Assembly (NCBI GenBank): GCA_028705955.1
Contig: JAQWCN010000003.1
Span: 1 to 42,924, forward strand
DNA length: 42,924 nucleotides
From: Eubacteriaceae bacterium
Lineage (GTDB): Bacteria; Bacillota; Clostridia; Eubacteriales; Eubacteriaceae
Direction of reading: 5' to 3'
Shown here piece by piece: positions 42,281 through 42,924 of the stretch (position 1 is its first letter; every line of letters starts with the position of its first letter). Made by a program: the position numbers and the translations under genes. The notes beneath the pieces are model-generated. The model had not been told where the DNA came from. It saw only the letters and a list, made by a program, of their open reading frames with translations, and ran no database searches.

Positions 42281-42924
42281 TTAAAGCCGTTTGAGCAATG
42301 CTTCCCGTTCTTTTTCAAATCCGGGTTTCCCGAGGAGTGCAAACATATTGTGCTTATACGCTTCAACTCCTGGTTGATTAAAAGGATTCACGCCCAATAG
42401 ATAACCACTTAACCCACAGGTAAATTCAAAGAAGTAGAATAATTCGCCCAGCGAATGTTCGTCCAGCGCCGGAATTTTGATCATCAGATTGGGGGTATTG
42501 CCGTCCGTGTGTGCCAACACGGTTCCCATCATGGCATTTTGATTGACAAAATTCATATCTTTCCCTGCCAGGTAATTCAAGCCATCCAAATCTTTTTCTT
42601 CCTCTTTAATGGTCACTGTGGACATGGGTGTTTCGACGTTTAATACCGTTTCAAACATGATCCGGGAACCATCCTGTACAAACTGACCCAGGGAGTGGAG
42701 ATCGGTGGAAAGATCATAAGATGCCGGGAACAGTCCCTTTTGATCTTTTCCTTCGCTTTCCCCAAAGAGTTGCTTCCACCATTCTGACATGGAATGCAGG
42801 CTGGGTTCATAGTTGGCCAAAATTTCCATCTTCTTGCCCTTCCGCAGGAAAATATTCCGGATGGCTGCGTATTGCATGGATGGATTTTCTTCAAAATCAC
42901 TTTCGATAACGTGTTTGCGCATTG
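42281..42924 (-). CDS. pgi: Glucose-6-phosphate isomerase (partial, C-terminal half)
   Basis: About 214 residues visible; the gene continues past the right edge. It has the PGI C-terminal block [24 protein letters not shown], with the Gln/Lys of the active site, and [11 protein letters not shown]. Full-length clostridial PGI is about 450 aa. Interconverts glucose-6-phosphate and fructose-6-phosphate. The first Met in view is probably internal, so no start is claimed. Confidence 0.93.
   Translation of the reverse strand, partial: MRKHVIESDFEENPSMQYAAIRNIFLRKGKKMEILANYEPSLHSMSEWWKQLFGESEGKDQKGLFPASYDLSTDLHSLGQFVQDGSRIMFETVLNVETPMSTVTIKEEEKDLDGLNYLAGKDMNFVNQNAMMGTVLAHTDGNTPNLMIKIPALDEHSLGELFYFFEFTCGLSGYLLGVNPFNQPGVEAYKHNMFALLGKPGFEKEREALLKRL

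Noticed and set aside
1-42924. CRISPR array or prophage
   Set aside because: No regularly spaced repeats of 23-40 bp, no cas genes, and no phage structural or replication genes were seen.

Overview
The window looks like chromosomal DNA of a low-to-mid GC Firmicute in the Clostridia, probably near the Eubacteriaceae. This is inferred from the gene families: ChW-repeat wall proteins, a T-box leader, long-form HPF, strong GGAGG ribosome sites, and an OLE RNA/OapA pair next to tlyA-nadK-argR-recN. No phage or plasmid backbone is visible. Both window ends cut a gene: a PTS IIB protein on the left and pgi on the right.

Region by region. (1) 1-2260: a divergent PTS gene and a sodium:solute symporter preceded by a T-box leader whose specifier reads UAC (tyrosine). 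(2) 2291-8362: an ornate secreted L,D-transpeptidase, an orphan amino-acid-type binding lipoprotein, and a LytTR/GHKL two-component system. Its regulator gene has a one-base frameshift, and a 67-aa Cys-rich protein with a LytTR-like promoter site lies upstream. (3) 8363-8760: a possible mobile-element scar abutting tRNA-Arg(CCG). (4) 8839-12918: galE, glutamate decarboxylase, a membrane HEFSH protein and a small HNH-repeat protein. (5) 12922-18966: lgt, PduL-type phosphotransacylase, then recN, argR, nadK, tlyA and oapA (all minus strand). (6) 19018-19642: OLE RNA, about 625 nt, with its own promoter, closing helix and 3' hairpin. (7) 19745-27380: pyrE, pgsA, prfB, secA, a large membrane protein with a charged tail, and hpf. 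(8) 27578-40774: a polysaccharide cluster transcribed leftward. (9) 40982-42924: an LCP ligase-like protein on the plus strand and partial pgi.

Two systems stand out. The first is the OLE RNA with its membrane partner OapA. The second is the polysaccharide cluster rmlD-A-C-B, wzm, wzt, a fused methyltransferase/kinase-like/coiled-coil protein, two large glycosyltransferases and one DPM1-like glycosyltransferase. The Wzt has a C-terminal extension of the kind that binds a capped glycan end, and the fused protein has the layout of WbdD, the O-antigen chain terminator of Gram-negative bacteria. I infer an ABC-exported, probably rhamnose-containing wall polymer whose length is set by end-capping, in a Gram-positive cell. 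The divergent LCP protein could attach it to peptidoglycan.

Start codons were chosen from ribosome-site spacing, and several differ from the longest possible reading frame. All family assignments come from reading motifs by eye; no database search was run.
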